The translations under genes and the position numbers were made by a program. This document shows, in pieces, positions 8,152 to 17,019 of a stretch of 36,070 nt of DNA. The notes under the pieces are model-generated. The model saw only the letters and a program-made list of their open reading frames with translations. It was not told the origin of the DNA and did no database searches. The stretch's first letter is position 1. Every line of letters begins with the position of its first letter. The stretch lies in contig JAFVGB010000005.1 in the NCBI GenBank assembly GCA_017475185.1, positions 1-36,070 on the forward strand, in the 5' to 3' direction. The stretch comes from Clostridia bacterium (lineage in GTDB: Bacteria > Bacillota_A > Clostridia > TANB77 > CAG-508).

Positions 8152-8256
8152 AAGTTAAAAGAGCTGTAATACAAATTTCCTATTTGTAAAAATTTGTAAA
8201 TTACCGCTGAAACGATCCATAGGTAACAGATATGAAAGTATCTGTTACTTTTTTTG
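8152..8256 (+). ncRNA. Candidate small RNA 2, about 105 nt
   Basis: This is a stand-alone transcript between the xylanase and peptidase genes. It carries an internal hairpin (ACAAA...TTTGT near 8171-8187), the block ACCGCTGAAACGATCCAT (8203-8220) and a terminator stem GTAACAGATA/TATCTGTTAC (8223-8248) followed by a T run. Length and layout match the candidate at 5805-5909, while the 5' bodies differ. No ORF fits. Confidence 0.5.
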
Positions 8257-8288
8257 TTTTTAAATCACAAAAGATGAGAAAATGATAA

Positions 8289-8316
8289 TTGATATAAAAT
8301 TATGATATGATATAAT
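8289..8316 (+). promoter_or_regulatory. Promoter for the S51 peptidase gene
   Basis: TTGATA (8289-8294), 16-base spacer, TATAAT (8311-8316). Confidence 0.6.
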
Positions 8317-8360
8317 TTGAAATATAAAAAGTAATTTAATAAAAAAGATAAGGAGAAATT

Positions 8361-8996
8361 ATGGAATTATATATTTCATCTTATAAATTAGGAAATAAAA
8401 CTGATTTTATAAAAAAATGGAACAATGAACATAATTGTAACAATATACTTTTAATTACAAACGCAAGAGATACTTATGTACAAGATGATATTGAAAAAAA
8501 TAGAGTTTTAGAAGATATACATATGCTTGAGTGTATTGGATTTAACGTGGAAGTTTTAGATTTAAAAAAATATTTTGATAACACAAATGCATTAGAAGAA
8601 AAACTAAAAAAATATAAAGCTTTTTGTGTGATTGGAGGAAATGTGTTTGTTCTAAGAAAAGCAATGGAACTTAGTGGTTTTGATAATTTTCTAATCAAAA
8701 AACGAAATAGTGATGTGTTATATATAGGATACTCTGCCGGAAGTTGTGTATTATCATCTAATTTAAGTGGACTGGAACTAGTGGTTCCAGCTATAAACCC
8801 ATACACCTCTGATTATGTGAATTATAGTGGTTTGGGATTTGTTAGGGAGATAATTGTTCCACATTACAAATCTAAACATAAATCTTCAAAAATGATTGAT
8901 GATGTTATAGAATATTTAGAGAAAAATCATTTAAAATATAAAACAGTACAAGATGGAGAGGTAATTATTAAAAATCTAAATACGATGGAATGTTAA
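8361..8996 (+). CDS. Peptidase S51 family protein (peptidase E-like)
   Basis: The 211-residue cytoplasmic protein has the glutamine-amidotransferase-like S51 fold. It shows the conserved GGN (92-94, in VIGGNVFVL), the nucleophile elbow GYSAGS with Ser125 and the VPHY segment with His168. Family members such as PepE cleave dipeptides with an N-terminal aspartate, and others act on cyanophycin fragments. The exact substrate here is unknown. AAGGAG precedes the ATG by seven bases, and the gene has its own promoter. It is monocistronic and not clearly linked to the next operon. Confidence 0.85.
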   Translation: MELYISSYKLGNKTDFIKKWNNEHNCNNILLITNARDTYVQDDIEKNRVLEDIHMLECIGFNVEVLDLKKYFDNTNALEEKLKKYKAFCVIGGNVFVLRKAMELSGFDNFLIKKRNSDVLYIGYSAGSCVLSSNLSGLELVVPAINPYTSDYVNYSGLGFVREIIVPHYKSKHKSSKMIDDVIEYLEKNHLKYKTVQDGEVIIKNLNTMEC

Positions 8997-9122
8997 ATTT
9001 CCGAAAGTGCTTAAATGCGATAGATAAATTAAAGATTTTTTGTAGATATACTTGAAAATATTGCAATTTTATGATATTTATTATGTAAAGATAAAATGAG
9101 CTTATATGTGAAAGGAGTAGCT

Positions 9123-10526
9123 ATGGAAGGAATTAATTCATATGATTTTAAAAAATTAATTACTAAGGCAGGTATTGCATGTATGGGTATTCCTGTAAAA
9201 GAGTCTATAAATTATATGCCATATGGTGCGAAAATACGTGATTCTTTATATACAAAAGCTATGGAACTTCTAAATAATGGTGGTTATCAAAAAGTTATAC
9301 TATCAGATTTAGTAGATCCTGATTCACTAAAAGAAATAGACAAAGTTTCCAAAGTATCTGGAGGATATATGCGAGTGGAAAATAAGAATTTAATGATTGC
9401 TGCCGGACATGAAGTTAATGCATATATGTATATTAATGAATTGTTAAAACATGATTATCCATATTCTGATTTTCCAATAAAAATATATAATTTGGGACCT
9501 GTATTTAGAACAAATAAAAATACAAAATTCCCTTTTAACCTAGGTGAAAGGAAATCTTTTTTAGAATGTTATTCTGTGTTTAAAACAGAAAAAGAAGCGG
9601 AAAAGGAACTGGATTTTGCAACAAATTGGAATAGAATGGTTATTAAGGAGTTGTTACATATACCAAGTGTAGAAGTTTTAAGACCACGTAGTACTAATAA
9701 AAAAATATCAAAAAGAACAATATGTATTGATTCTATTACTCCTTTAGAAGAAACTGTTATCACAGGTATGACATATTTTCATGATGATATCTTTACTAAG
9801 TCTGTAAATTTAAAATATAAAGATCAAGTGGAAAATAGAAATAAAGTGACATATTCTATACATTTTGGGTTAAGTGAGAATATATTATTTTCTTATCTTT
9901 TAAATTCTTGTGATGGAAAGAATTTAAGATTATATAGTTTTCTTGCACCTATACAAGTTGATATACTAAATGCATTAAATGATGATACATATGATAAAGA
10001 TATTGATAATCTAAATAATATGCTAAAAGAAAATAAAATACGTTATTTTACGGAAAAAATAATAAGAAAAAAAATCAATTCTAAGGTAGATACTAATTCT
10101 TTACAAGGAATACCAGTTACTATTTTATTGAAAAAAGAACGTAGTGATATTGAAATTTATTCAATTAGTAACGGTGTTCAAGAATTAATAGCTACCACTA
10201 ATGATATTAATTCTTGTTTAGACCAAATACTCAATATAATAAAATCATTATTGGATAAAAATGATAAGATAATCAGAGATGATATGGAATTAAGAGAAAA
10301 AGAAAGTATAGTAGAATGTGAAAATTTAAATGAATTGGATGATATTGTAAAAAATGGAAAAATAGCAAAAATATACTTAAAAAATACAGACGAAAGCGTA
10401 CATACTGTAGAGTCATATTTAACAGGAGGAGAAGTGCTTGGGTTTGGATTGAAAAAGGAGTGCGGTCATGATATAGTTACACAAGAAGTCGTTGACACAA
10501 TTGCATTTGTTTCAAGAAGATCGTAG
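9123..10526 (+). CDS. Prolyl-tRNA-synthetase-like class II aaRS paralogue
   Basis: I chose ATG 9123 (AAAGGAG five bases upstream) over ATG 9096, which has no ribosome site. The 467-residue protein follows the archaeal/eukaryotic-type ProRS layout: catalytic domain (about 1-270), anticodon-binding-like domain (about 272-375) and a C-terminal domain. Motif 2 is recognisable (PVFRTN...ERKSFLECYSVFKTEKEAEKELD, R129), as is the end of motif 3 running into LAPIQVDIL. The motif 3 arginine of G-x-S-x-R is replaced by Asn253 (FGLSEN). The RPTSE loop reads AAGHE, keeping only the glutamate. Ordinary prolylation is therefore doubtful. It could be an amino-acid-activating or tRNA-modifying paralogue, or a regulatory one. 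It heads a tight unit with an HPr-kinase-like gene, a transporter and leuS. Confidence 0.75.
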   Translation: MEGINSYDFKKLITKAGIACMGIPVKESINYMPYGAKIRDSLYTKAMELLNNGGYQKVILSDLVDPDSLKEIDKVSKVSGGYMRVENKNLMIAAGHEVNAYMYINELLKHDYPYSDFPIKIYNLGPVFRTNKNTKFPFNLGERKSFLECYSVFKTEKEAEKELDFATNWNRMVIKELLHIPSVEVLRPRSTNKKISKRTICIDSITPLEETVITGMTYFHDDIFTKSVNLKYKDQVENRNKVTYSIHFGLSENILFSYLLNSCDGKNLRLYSFLAPIQVDILNALNDDTYDKDIDNLNNMLKENKIRYFTEKIIRKKINSKVDTNSLQGIPVTILLKKERSDIEIYSISNGVQELIATTNDINSCLDQILNIIKSLLDKNDKIIRDDMELREKESIVECENLNELDDIVKNGKIAKIYLKNTDESVHTVESYLTGGEVLGFGLKKECGHDIVTQEVVDTIAFVSRRS

Positions 10527-10541
10527 AAAAGGTGGGTGCGT

Positions 10542-11510
10542 ATGGACAAACAAAAATATCAAATATGTGGAATTGTTTTTGAAATTGATTTGATTTCAAA
10601 GAAATATGTTATAGCAGATTTATTTAAAGAACCAGAACCATACAATTTATATATTAATTATCATATATTAAAATGCAATGGTGAGGAAAAAGCAGATGAA
10701 AAAATAATTATAAATGATACTGAAACTACGAGTGTAGAATTGAAACAAGAAGGCTTTGTTATAAATACTGATATTTCAAGTATTGTGGAAAGAGACTATA
10801 ATCACCAATTTTCTTTATTTGGAAATAAAGGTATAGTTCAAAAATATATATTACATATTCTAGAAACTAAATATAATAGAATTGTATTTCATGGTTGTGC
10901 ACTTATAAACAAAGACAATGAGATAATTATAGGATTAGGGCAAAGCGGAAGTGGTAAAAGTGTTTTAATTAATGTTGCACTTCAAAATGGATGGGAGCTA
11001 CTTTCAACAGAACAAACAGTAATAGATAAAGACATGTATATATATAAAGGAAATGTATATGATAATGTTTCTCCTCTCTCTGAACAACTTGTTAGTGAGA
11101 AATTAACAAAAGCTGTTATTCTACATGAGAAGAGACTTGTTGAGCCATTAGGTCAAAAAATATTTGTTGATATGAGAGAATATGAGACTAAGCACAATAA
11201 AATAAAAATAGATTTTAGTAAATTAACTATTATAAATGTTAATTTTAACGGTAAAAGCAAAAATATGGACAACATTGAAGATAAAGACTACTTACTAAGA
11301 CTTTTTCAAATATCTGCATCAGATAAAATTTCTTTTCCGGCAATAATAAAAAATAGTTTAATAGATTTTCCATATTTAGGTGATGCAAGAGTAAGAGAAG
11401 ATGTTGTGGACACTTTAATAAAAAGTGATGCAAATAAAATAATTTTATCAAACGGATTTACAGGATTTGAACTATTTTTTAGTAATAAAGGAGGTATTAA
11501 AAATGATTAA
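10542..11510 (+). CDS. HPr-kinase-like P-loop protein
   Basis: I chose ATG 10542 over GTG 10536 because AAAGGTGG then has normal spacing. The 322-residue soluble protein has a beta-rich N-terminal half (1-110), then FHGCAL (116-121) and a Walker A motif GQSGSGKS (133-140), followed by VLINVALQNGWELLSTEQTVID. This H-G-x-A-L plus P-loop layout is that of HPr-kinase-like proteins, which in other contexts phosphorylate small proteins or peptides. The C-terminal half matches nothing I know. It lies 15 bases after the aaRS-like gene and overlaps the membrane-protein gene by eight bases. The target of any kinase activity is unknown. Confidence 0.7.
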   Translation: MDKQKYQICGIVFEIDLISKKYVIADLFKEPEPYNLYINYHILKCNGEEKADEKIIINDTETTSVELKQEGFVINTDISSIVERDYNHQFSLFGNKGIVQKYILHILETKYNRIVFHGCALINKDNEIIIGLGQSGSGKSVLINVALQNGWELLSTEQTVIDKDMYIYKGNVYDNVSPLSEQLVSEKLTKAVILHEKRLVEPLGQKIFVDMREYETKHNKIKIDFSKLTIINVNFNGKSKNMDNIEDKDYLLRLFQISASDKISFPAIIKNSLIDFPYLGDARVREDVVDTLIKSDANKIILSNGFTGFELFFSNKGGIKND

Positions 11511-12507
11511 AAGTCTAATTTCAAAAATTGCAAAAAATCCAACATTATTTTATGCAATGAGTATTGCAGCAACTTGGGCAAACGCAGGTAGTTTATTAAA
11601 TGGAGTTACTACAGCTCAAAAGAATGGGATAGTTCCGTATTTACTTTGGGCATTAGGTAACACACTTGCTTGTATTGTGTTTGGTGTATTTGCACTAAAG
11701 ATTCCAAAATTGGTAAATGTATTTGATTCAAAAGTTATGAAAATAATTATGGGAATAATGTGTCCATTTCAATGCTGGATAAGTATGAATGGTATACAAA
11801 CAGTGTTTTCATCAACTCCAATTGGAAAAGTAGGGGGCATAGTTATAGCACTTGCATTTGCTATTTTCTTCATTGTACTACTATATAGATATGGAATGTT
11901 GTCAAATATATTAAGTGATCATATTAGCTGGATAGCTGTATATGTGATACTTTTCGCATTAACTGGAGTAGTTCTAATTTTTTCAAGAGGTAATTATCAA
12001 GTACTTCAAATGGGAACTGACCAAATAGGAGTTGGAATTAAAAATTGTTTATTATTAATTCCTGGAGCTTTTTTATATCCATATTATTATGAATTATTAA
12101 AATATAATGATAAGAATTCTGATGGTGTAAATAAGATAAATATACAAAAGGCATTTATCTTAGGAGGATTTGCTTTTGGATTTTATTTGATATTTATATT
12201 CTTAATGGCATATGCTAAATTTGGAATGGTTACCAATATTATTAAAGCAATTTTAGTTACATTAATAGCTGTATCATCATTATCATCTTTCTTATACTCA
12301 ATATATTTAACTTTTGGAAAGAAACTTGGTACTGGAATTAATATACTAACAGTTGCTTTATGGCAATTCTTAATCCCTCTTGGTGTTATGGGAGCATGGA
12401 CACTAATGGCAAGTATAAGAGTATATATAGTTGTTGGAGCTATAATTTTTGCATATATGTGGTATTTTAAAGAAAAATACAATTCAAAAAAAGAAATAGT
12501 TAAATAG
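11503..12507 (+). CDS. Multi-pass membrane protein, symporter-like
   Basis: ATG 11503 follows AAAGGAGG by eight bases and overlaps the previous stop. The 334-residue protein has about ten hydrophobic helices (near 15-35, 43-65, 78-98, 107-129, 138-160, 176-195, 214-235, 239-262, 272-292 and 296-318). The first segment, TWANAGSLLNGV, then a Y-G-like turn and LLWALGNTLACIVFGVF, resembles helices 1-2 of sodium:solute (LeuT-fold) symporters. A 5+5 helix arrangement is plausible but not proven. It is shorter than typical symporters (450-500). Translational coupling to the HPr-kinase-like gene suggests a shared substrate or control. Export or uptake of an amino acid or a modified product is possible. 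Confidence 0.65.
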   Translation: MIKSLISKIAKNPTLFYAMSIAATWANAGSLLNGVTTAQKNGIVPYLLWALGNTLACIVFGVFALKIPKLVNVFDSKVMKIIMGIMCPFQCWISMNGIQTVFSSTPIGKVGGIVIALAFAIFFIVLLYRYGMLSNILSDHISWIAVYVILFALTGVVLIFSRGNYQVLQMGTDQIGVGIKNCLLLIPGAFLYPYYYELLKYNDKNSDGVNKINIQKAFILGGFAFGFYLIFIFLMAYAKFGMVTNIIKAILVTLIAVSSLSSFLYSIYLTFGKKLGTGINILTVALWQFLIPLGVMGAWTLMASIRVYIVVGAIIFAYMWYFKEKYNSKKEIVK

Positions 12508-12546
12508 CTGTATATAACAAATAATTAATAAAAGGAGAAATACGAA

Positions 12547-14961
12547 ATGTATAATTTTACAGAAATAGAAAAAAAATGGCAAGATTATTGGAAAGAAAAC
12601 AATACATTTAAAGTGGATGTATGGGATTTTTCAAAACCTAAGTATTATGCACTGGATATGTTTCCATATCCATCTGGTGTAGGTCTTCATGCAGGCCATC
12701 CCGAAGGTTATACCGCAACAGATATAATATCTCGTATGAAGAGAATGCAAGGATACAATGTTCTTCATCCAATGGGATATGATTCTTTTGGACTTCCTGC
12801 GGAACAATATGCAATACAAACAGGAAATCATCCAGCAGAATTTACACAAAAAAATATTGGAACATTCCAAGGACAATTGGAAAGATTAGGATTTTCATAT
12901 GATTGGGACAGGGTAATATCTACTAGTGATCCTAGCTATTATAAATGGACTCAATGGATATTTAAAAAACTATATGAGGCTGGATTGGCTAAACAAATTG
13001 ATATGCCTGTTAATTGGTGTGAAGAATTAGGAACCGTTTTGGCAAATGACGAAGTTATAGATGGTAAAAGTGAAAGAGGCGGATATCCTGTAGTTCGTAA
13101 AAATATGAAACAATGGATTATAGATATGCCAGCATATGCTGAAAAACTATTAAATGGATTAGATGAACTAGATTGGCCAGAATCTACAAAAGAGATGCAA
13201 AGAAATTGGATTGGAAAATCTGAAGGTGTAGAAGTTAATTTTAAAATTAAAGATGGTGGAGAATTCTCAATATTTACTACATGTATAGAGACAATATATG
13301 GTATTACATTTATGGTTTTAGCACCAGAGAATGAATTAGTGGATAAATTAAAAGATAGAATAGAAAACTGGGATGAAGTAGCCAAATATAGAGAAGAAGC
13401 TGCAAAAAAATCTGATATCGACAGAACAGAACTTAATAAAACAAAAAATGGAGTTAAATTAGAAGGAATATTTGCAATTAATCCTGTTAATGGCAAAGAA
13501 GTACCAATATTTTTAGGGGATTTTGTTCTTGCAAGTTACGGTACAGGAGCTGTTATGGCGGTTCCAAGTCATGATCAAAGAGATTTTGAGTATGCACAAA
13601 AATACAATTTACCTATGATTCAAGTAATTGAAGGACGTGATACTACAGAATGTGCTTTTGAAAAACAAGATTATTTAAATAATAACTGCAAATTAATTAA
13701 TAGTGAAGAATTTACAGGATTGGTTGTTGAGGAAGCAAAAAAAGCCATTACAGAAAAACTAATTAAAATGGGATGCGGAAAAAGAACAAATAATTACCAT
13801 ATAAGAGAATGGATTTTTGCACGTCAAAGATTCTGGGGAGAGCCTATTCCAATTGTTCATTTAGAAGATGGAAGAGATGTAGTACTTAAGGACGACGAAT
13901 TACCATTAATACTTCCAATGATGGATGACTATAAAGGAAAAAATGGTAAGGCACCATTGGAAAATGCTGTTGAATGGAAAAATGTTGAGATAGATGGAGT
14001 GAAAGGTGTTAGAGAAACAGCTACAATGCCTGGTTCTGCTGGTTCAAGCTGGTATTTCTTAAGGTATTTAGATCCTAAAAATGATAAAATGTTTGCTGAT
14101 CCAAAACTAATTGAACATTGGATGCCAGTGGATTTATACATAGGAGGTCCAGAACACGCAGTTGGACATTTGCTATATTCTCGTATGTGGAATAATTTCT
14201 TATTTGATCAAGGATTGGTCAGTGTTAAGGAGCCATTTAAGAAGTTAGTACATCAAGGTATGATATTAGGTTCAAATGGTATAAAAATGGGCAAACGATT
14301 CCCAAAATATGTTGTAAATCCGGATGATATAGAAAAGCAATATGGTGCAGATACGCTTAGAATGTATGAAATGTTTATGGGACCTCTTGAAGCTGATAAA
14401 CCATGGAATGACGAAGCAGTTAGAGGTATAAAGAGATTTTTGGATCGTGTTTGGAGATTATATCATGAAGAAAAAAGAGAATTTAAAGAAAATCCAAATT
14501 TAGATAAAATATATAATCAAACAGTAAAAAAAGTGACTGATGATTATGAAACATTAAACTTTAATACTGCAATTTCACAAATGATGATATTTGTAAATGC
14601 AGTTTATAAAGAAGATTCATGGAATTTAGAATATGCTAAAAACTTTTTGAAATTAATGAATCCAATTGTTCCACATATTACTGAAGAAATATGGAGTGAA
14701 GTATTTAACAATAAAAAGACAATAGCATATGAATCATGGCCTACATATGATGAATCAAAATTAATAGAGGATACATATGAAATGGTAGTGCAAGTTAATG
14801 GTGTATTGAGAGGAAAAATACAAGTACCGGTTTCATATACAGATCAGGAAATGAAAGATGCTGCTAAAAAAATTGAAAATGTAAAGATGAAAATAGAAGG
14901 AAAAAATATTGTAAAAGAAATAGTTGTACCTAGAAAATTAGTTAATATAGTTGTAAAGTAA
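12547..14961 (+). CDS. leuS: Leucyl-tRNA synthetase
   Basis: The 804-residue class I synthetase charges tRNA-Leu. The HIGH-type motif is HAGH (48-51) within FPYPSGVGLHAGHPEGYTATD. The CP1 editing domain keeps GAVMAVPSHDQRD. The catalytic loop reads IKMGKR (579-584) in place of KMSKS, a variant I believe other Clostridia share. The threonine-rich editing motif, usually TTRPDT, reads TTCIET (244-249), so R, P and D are changed while the last threonine stays. The length is normal and AAGGAG precedes the ATG. It lies 39 bases after the membrane-protein gene with no promoter seen between, so it is probably the last gene of that unit. I see no T-box leader. Confidence 0.98.
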   Translation: MYNFTEIEKKWQDYWKENNTFKVDVWDFSKPKYYALDMFPYPSGVGLHAGHPEGYTATDIISRMKRMQGYNVLHPMGYDSFGLPAEQYAIQTGNHPAEFTQKNIGTFQGQLERLGFSYDWDRVISTSDPSYYKWTQWIFKKLYEAGLAKQIDMPVNWCEELGTVLANDEVIDGKSERGGYPVVRKNMKQWIIDMPAYAEKLLNGLDELDWPESTKEMQRNWIGKSEGVEVNFKIKDGGEFSIFTTCIETIYGITFMVLAPENELVDKLKDRIENWDEVAKYREEAAKKSDIDRTELNKTKNGVKLEGIFAINPVNGKEVPIFLGDFVLASYGTGAVMAVPSHDQRDFEYAQKYNLPMIQVIEGRDTTECAFEKQDYLNNNCKLINSEEFTGLVVEEAKKAITEKLIKMGCGKRTNNYHIREWIFARQRFWGEPIPIVHLEDGRDVVLKDDELPLILPMMDDYKGKNGKAPLENAVEWKNVEIDGVKGVRETATMPGSAGSSWYFLRYLDPKNDKMFADPKLIEHWMPVDLYIGGPEHAVGHLLYSRMWNNFLFDQGLVSVKEPFKKLVHQGMILGSNGIKMGKRFPKYVVNPDDIEKQYGADTLRMYEMFMGPLEADKPWNDEAVRGIKRFLDRVWRLYHEEKREFKENPNLDKIYNQTVKKVTDDYETLNFNTAISQMMIFVNAVYKEDSWNLEYAKNFLKLMNPIVPHITEEIWSEVFNNKKTIAYESWPTYDESKLIEDTYEMVVQVNGVLRGKIQVPVSYTDQEMKDAAKKIENVKMKIEGKNIVKEIVVPRKLVNIVVK

Positions 14962-15026
14962 TTTGTTCAATTATATCGTAAGTTATTTGACAGAATTTTA
15001 AATTTGACAGATTTTAAAAAACAAAA

Positions 15027-15055
15027 TTGACATAATGTGAAAAACATGATAAAAT
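15027..15055 (+). promoter_or_regulatory. SigmaA-type promoter of the orphan gene at 15123
   Basis: TTGACA (15027-15032), 17-base spacer, TAAAAT (15050-15055). This is a near-consensus site. Confidence 0.75.
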
Positions 15056-15122
15056 TTTCAGCAAGATAGTGCAAAGTGCCTATCATGAAAACATTTTTAC
15101 ACCGTAGAAGGAGGTAATTACC

Positions 15123-15692
15123 ATGCGGAAAAATGATGCGGATTTGTATGTAGCTGCAAAAGAAGCTTTGAAAGCTTTTATGGCAACATTCAAGAAGGAA
15201 ACTCAACCCATTGTATTTGAGTGGTCAGAGAAAGAATCAAAAGCATGTACAGACATCAGTTGGATGAATCCAGACGACTATGAGGATGAATGTCTTTATG
15301 GTACTTCTGCTGGATTATACATTTCAGCTGCATTAGCGGAGTATTTTATTTATCTTCCCAAAACATCAAAGGCTTTTGTAACATTTGTTAAGGCAATGGC
15401 AAAAATGCACATCAATGACAATATTCCGAATGAAGTTATGATGTCATTTGATGGAGTGCGTACTGTTGAATTCAAGGTTGTAACATATATTGAGGATGTT
15501 ACAGATGAGGTTGAGATGACAGAAGCAAAAACACTTGCCAAAAAATTAATCGATATGCTCTATGAGGCTGAAAATGTAGAATTCTATGAGGGCAACAATG
15601 AACCCCAAGAACGCATATACCAGCCTGGAGACAAAGAACCTGCTAATTATTATGTGGGGTATAAGGGCAAATACGATATCTACAAGGTTTGA
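15123..15692 (+). CDS. Orphan protein of unusual codon use
   Basis: The 189-residue soluble acidic protein starts MRKNDADLYVAAKEALKAFMATF and ends with a charged, proline- and tyrosine-rich tail. I recognise no family. AGGAGG precedes the ATG at good spacing. Codon use is visibly richer in G and C than that of the neighbours (GCG, CCC, CGC, and CGG as codon 2, at 15126-15128). The gene stands alone between a strong promoter and a strong terminator. Transfer from a less AT-rich source is a reasonable inference. It is one of three genes here in which CGG is apparently read as arginine. Confidence 0.75.
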   Translation: MRKNDADLYVAAKEALKAFMATFKKETQPIVFEWSEKESKACTDISWMNPDDYEDECLYGTSAGLYISAALAEYFIYLPKTSKAFVTFVKAMAKMHINDNIPNEVMMSFDGVRTVEFKVVTYIEDVTDEVEMTEAKTLAKKLIDMLYEAENVEFYEGNNEPQERIYQPGDKEPANYYVGYKGKYDIYKV

Positions 15693-15702
15693 AATGAAAA
15701 AA

Positions 15703-15741
15703 GGAAAGAGAAGTTCAAAACTGAACATCTCTTTCTTTTTT
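15703..15741 (+). terminator. Terminator after the orphan gene
   Basis: GAAAGAGA pairs with TCTCTTTC, and an inner stem GTTCA/TGAAC closes the loop. A T run follows. Confidence 0.9.
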
Positions 15742-15798
15742 ACAGCTTATTTTGCCAAAATACAAGAACCTAGGTATGCATAATGAAAATTTAGATTT

Positions 15799-15856
15799 TT
15801 ACATACGAATCATTAAACGAGTCATGCAATAAATAATCGAAATATTATCAATTTCT
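15799..15856 (+). repeat. Degenerate copy of the small-RNA 3' module
   Basis: TTACATAC...CATTAAACGAGTCATG, then an imperfect AATAATCGAAATATTAT hairpin, parallels TTGCATAC...GTTAATCGAGCCATG plus hairpin at 5850-5905. The terminator here is weakened and its T run broken. It may be a decayed member of the small RNA family. The remaining gene-free sequence up to 15936 shows nothing further. Confidence 0.35.
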
Positions 15857-15936
15857 TTGAAAAATATTTTAAACTAATATTTTTTATTGTATAATTAGCT
15901 AAGATATGATTTTCTTTAATTATATGGAGGAGAAAA

Positions 15937-17013
15937 ATGGAAAAATATTCGTATTTATTAGAAAAAGGAAAAAAAGAGGGAATCGAAAAAAACGTTGTTG
16001 GAGCAATTATTATTAATGAATTTGGAAAAATATTAATAATGTCTAGAAAATTAGAAGATTTTATGGGCGGAATTGATGAATTACCAAGTGGAAATATGGA
16101 GCAAGGTGAAGATATAATAACAGCTTTAACTAGAGAAGTAAAAGAAGAAACAAACTGTGACATAAGAGAAATACTATATTATATAGACAGCTTTGATTAT
16201 AAGTCTGGAAGCGGAAAAAATGCAAGACAATATAATTTTGTTATTAGTGTTGAAAAGACAGATAATATAATTCTAACAGAGCATGATTCATATTCATGGC
16301 AAACAGAACAAGAAATAATTGATAATCCAAGGATAACTAATGAAGTAAAGGAAACAATAAAGAAATATATAGAAGCTAAGAAAGAAAAAATAAATCCTAT
16401 TTTAAAGAAATATATACAAAGTGTTATTGAATATCACTATAATTTAAATGATAAAGGACATGGTATAGAACATGCTCAATATGTAATAAATAGGAGCATG
16501 AATTTTGCAAATCAAATAGAAAATATTAATTTTGAGATGGTATATGTAATAGCAGCATATCATGACGTGGCACATCATATAGATGCTAAAAATCATGAAA
16601 CTATTTCTGCAAAAATGTTGAGTGAAGATGAAAAGTTAAAAGAATTTTTCAGTGGTGAACAAATAAAAATAATGAGTGAAGCAGTTGAAGACCACCGTTC
16701 ATCAATGGAAACAGAACCAAGAAGTGTATATGGAAAAATTGTATCTTCAGCTGATCGAAATACAAGTGTTGAAGTTACTTTGATGAGATGTTATTCATAC
16801 ACTAAAAGGCATTTTCCAGAATTGAATGAGGAAGAAGTTATAGAAGAATGTAGAAAATTTTTGTTGAAGAAATTTGGGATAAATGGTTATGCAAGAAATA
16901 AAATGTATTTTGAAGATATAGAATATAAGAAGTATTTAGATGATATAACAGAGTTAGCTTCAAATAGCAAAAAGTTTATTACGGAAATAAAAAGCCATGT
17001 GCCATTGCAATAA
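15937..17013 (+). CDS. Nudix hydrolase-HD domain fusion protein
   Basis: The 358-residue protein joins two hydrolase domains. Residues 18-145 form a Nudix domain whose box runs from G52 (GNMEQGE) through REVKEE (66-71). It is complete except that the late glycine is Asn. Residues 150-350 form an HD-type metal phosphohydrolase with HGIEH (175-179), AAYHD (HD at 209-210), EDHRSS and SADR. Nudix domains cleave nucleoside diphosphate-linked compounds and HD domains cleave phosphate esters, so sequential hydrolysis or removal of a signal or damaged nucleotide is possible. The substrate is unknown. GGAGG lies eight bases before the ATG. It appears monocistronic. Confidence 0.85.
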   Translation: MEKYSYLLEKGKKEGIEKNVVGAIIINEFGKILIMSRKLEDFMGGIDELPSGNMEQGEDIITALTREVKEETNCDIREILYYIDSFDYKSGSGKNARQYNFVISVEKTDNIILTEHDSYSWQTEQEIIDNPRITNEVKETIKKYIEAKKEKINPILKKYIQSVIEYHYNLNDKGHGIEHAQYVINRSMNFANQIENINFEMVYVIAAYHDVAHHIDAKNHETISAKMLSEDEKLKEFFSGEQIKIMSEAVEDHRSSMETEPRSVYGKIVSSADRNTSVEVTLMRCYSYTKRHFPELNEEEVIEECRKFLLKKFGINGYARNKMYFEDIEYKKYLDDITELASNSKKFITEIKSHVPLQ

Positions 17014-17019
17014 TGGCAT

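Noticed and set aside
12508..12546. T-box riboswitch ahead of leuS
   Set aside because: The gap from the upstream gene is only 39 bases and lacks a T-box sequence or terminator.
12951..13496. A 181-codon minus-strand ORF inside leuS
   Set aside because: It is antisense to conserved leuS sequence with no start signal. It is a shadow ORF.
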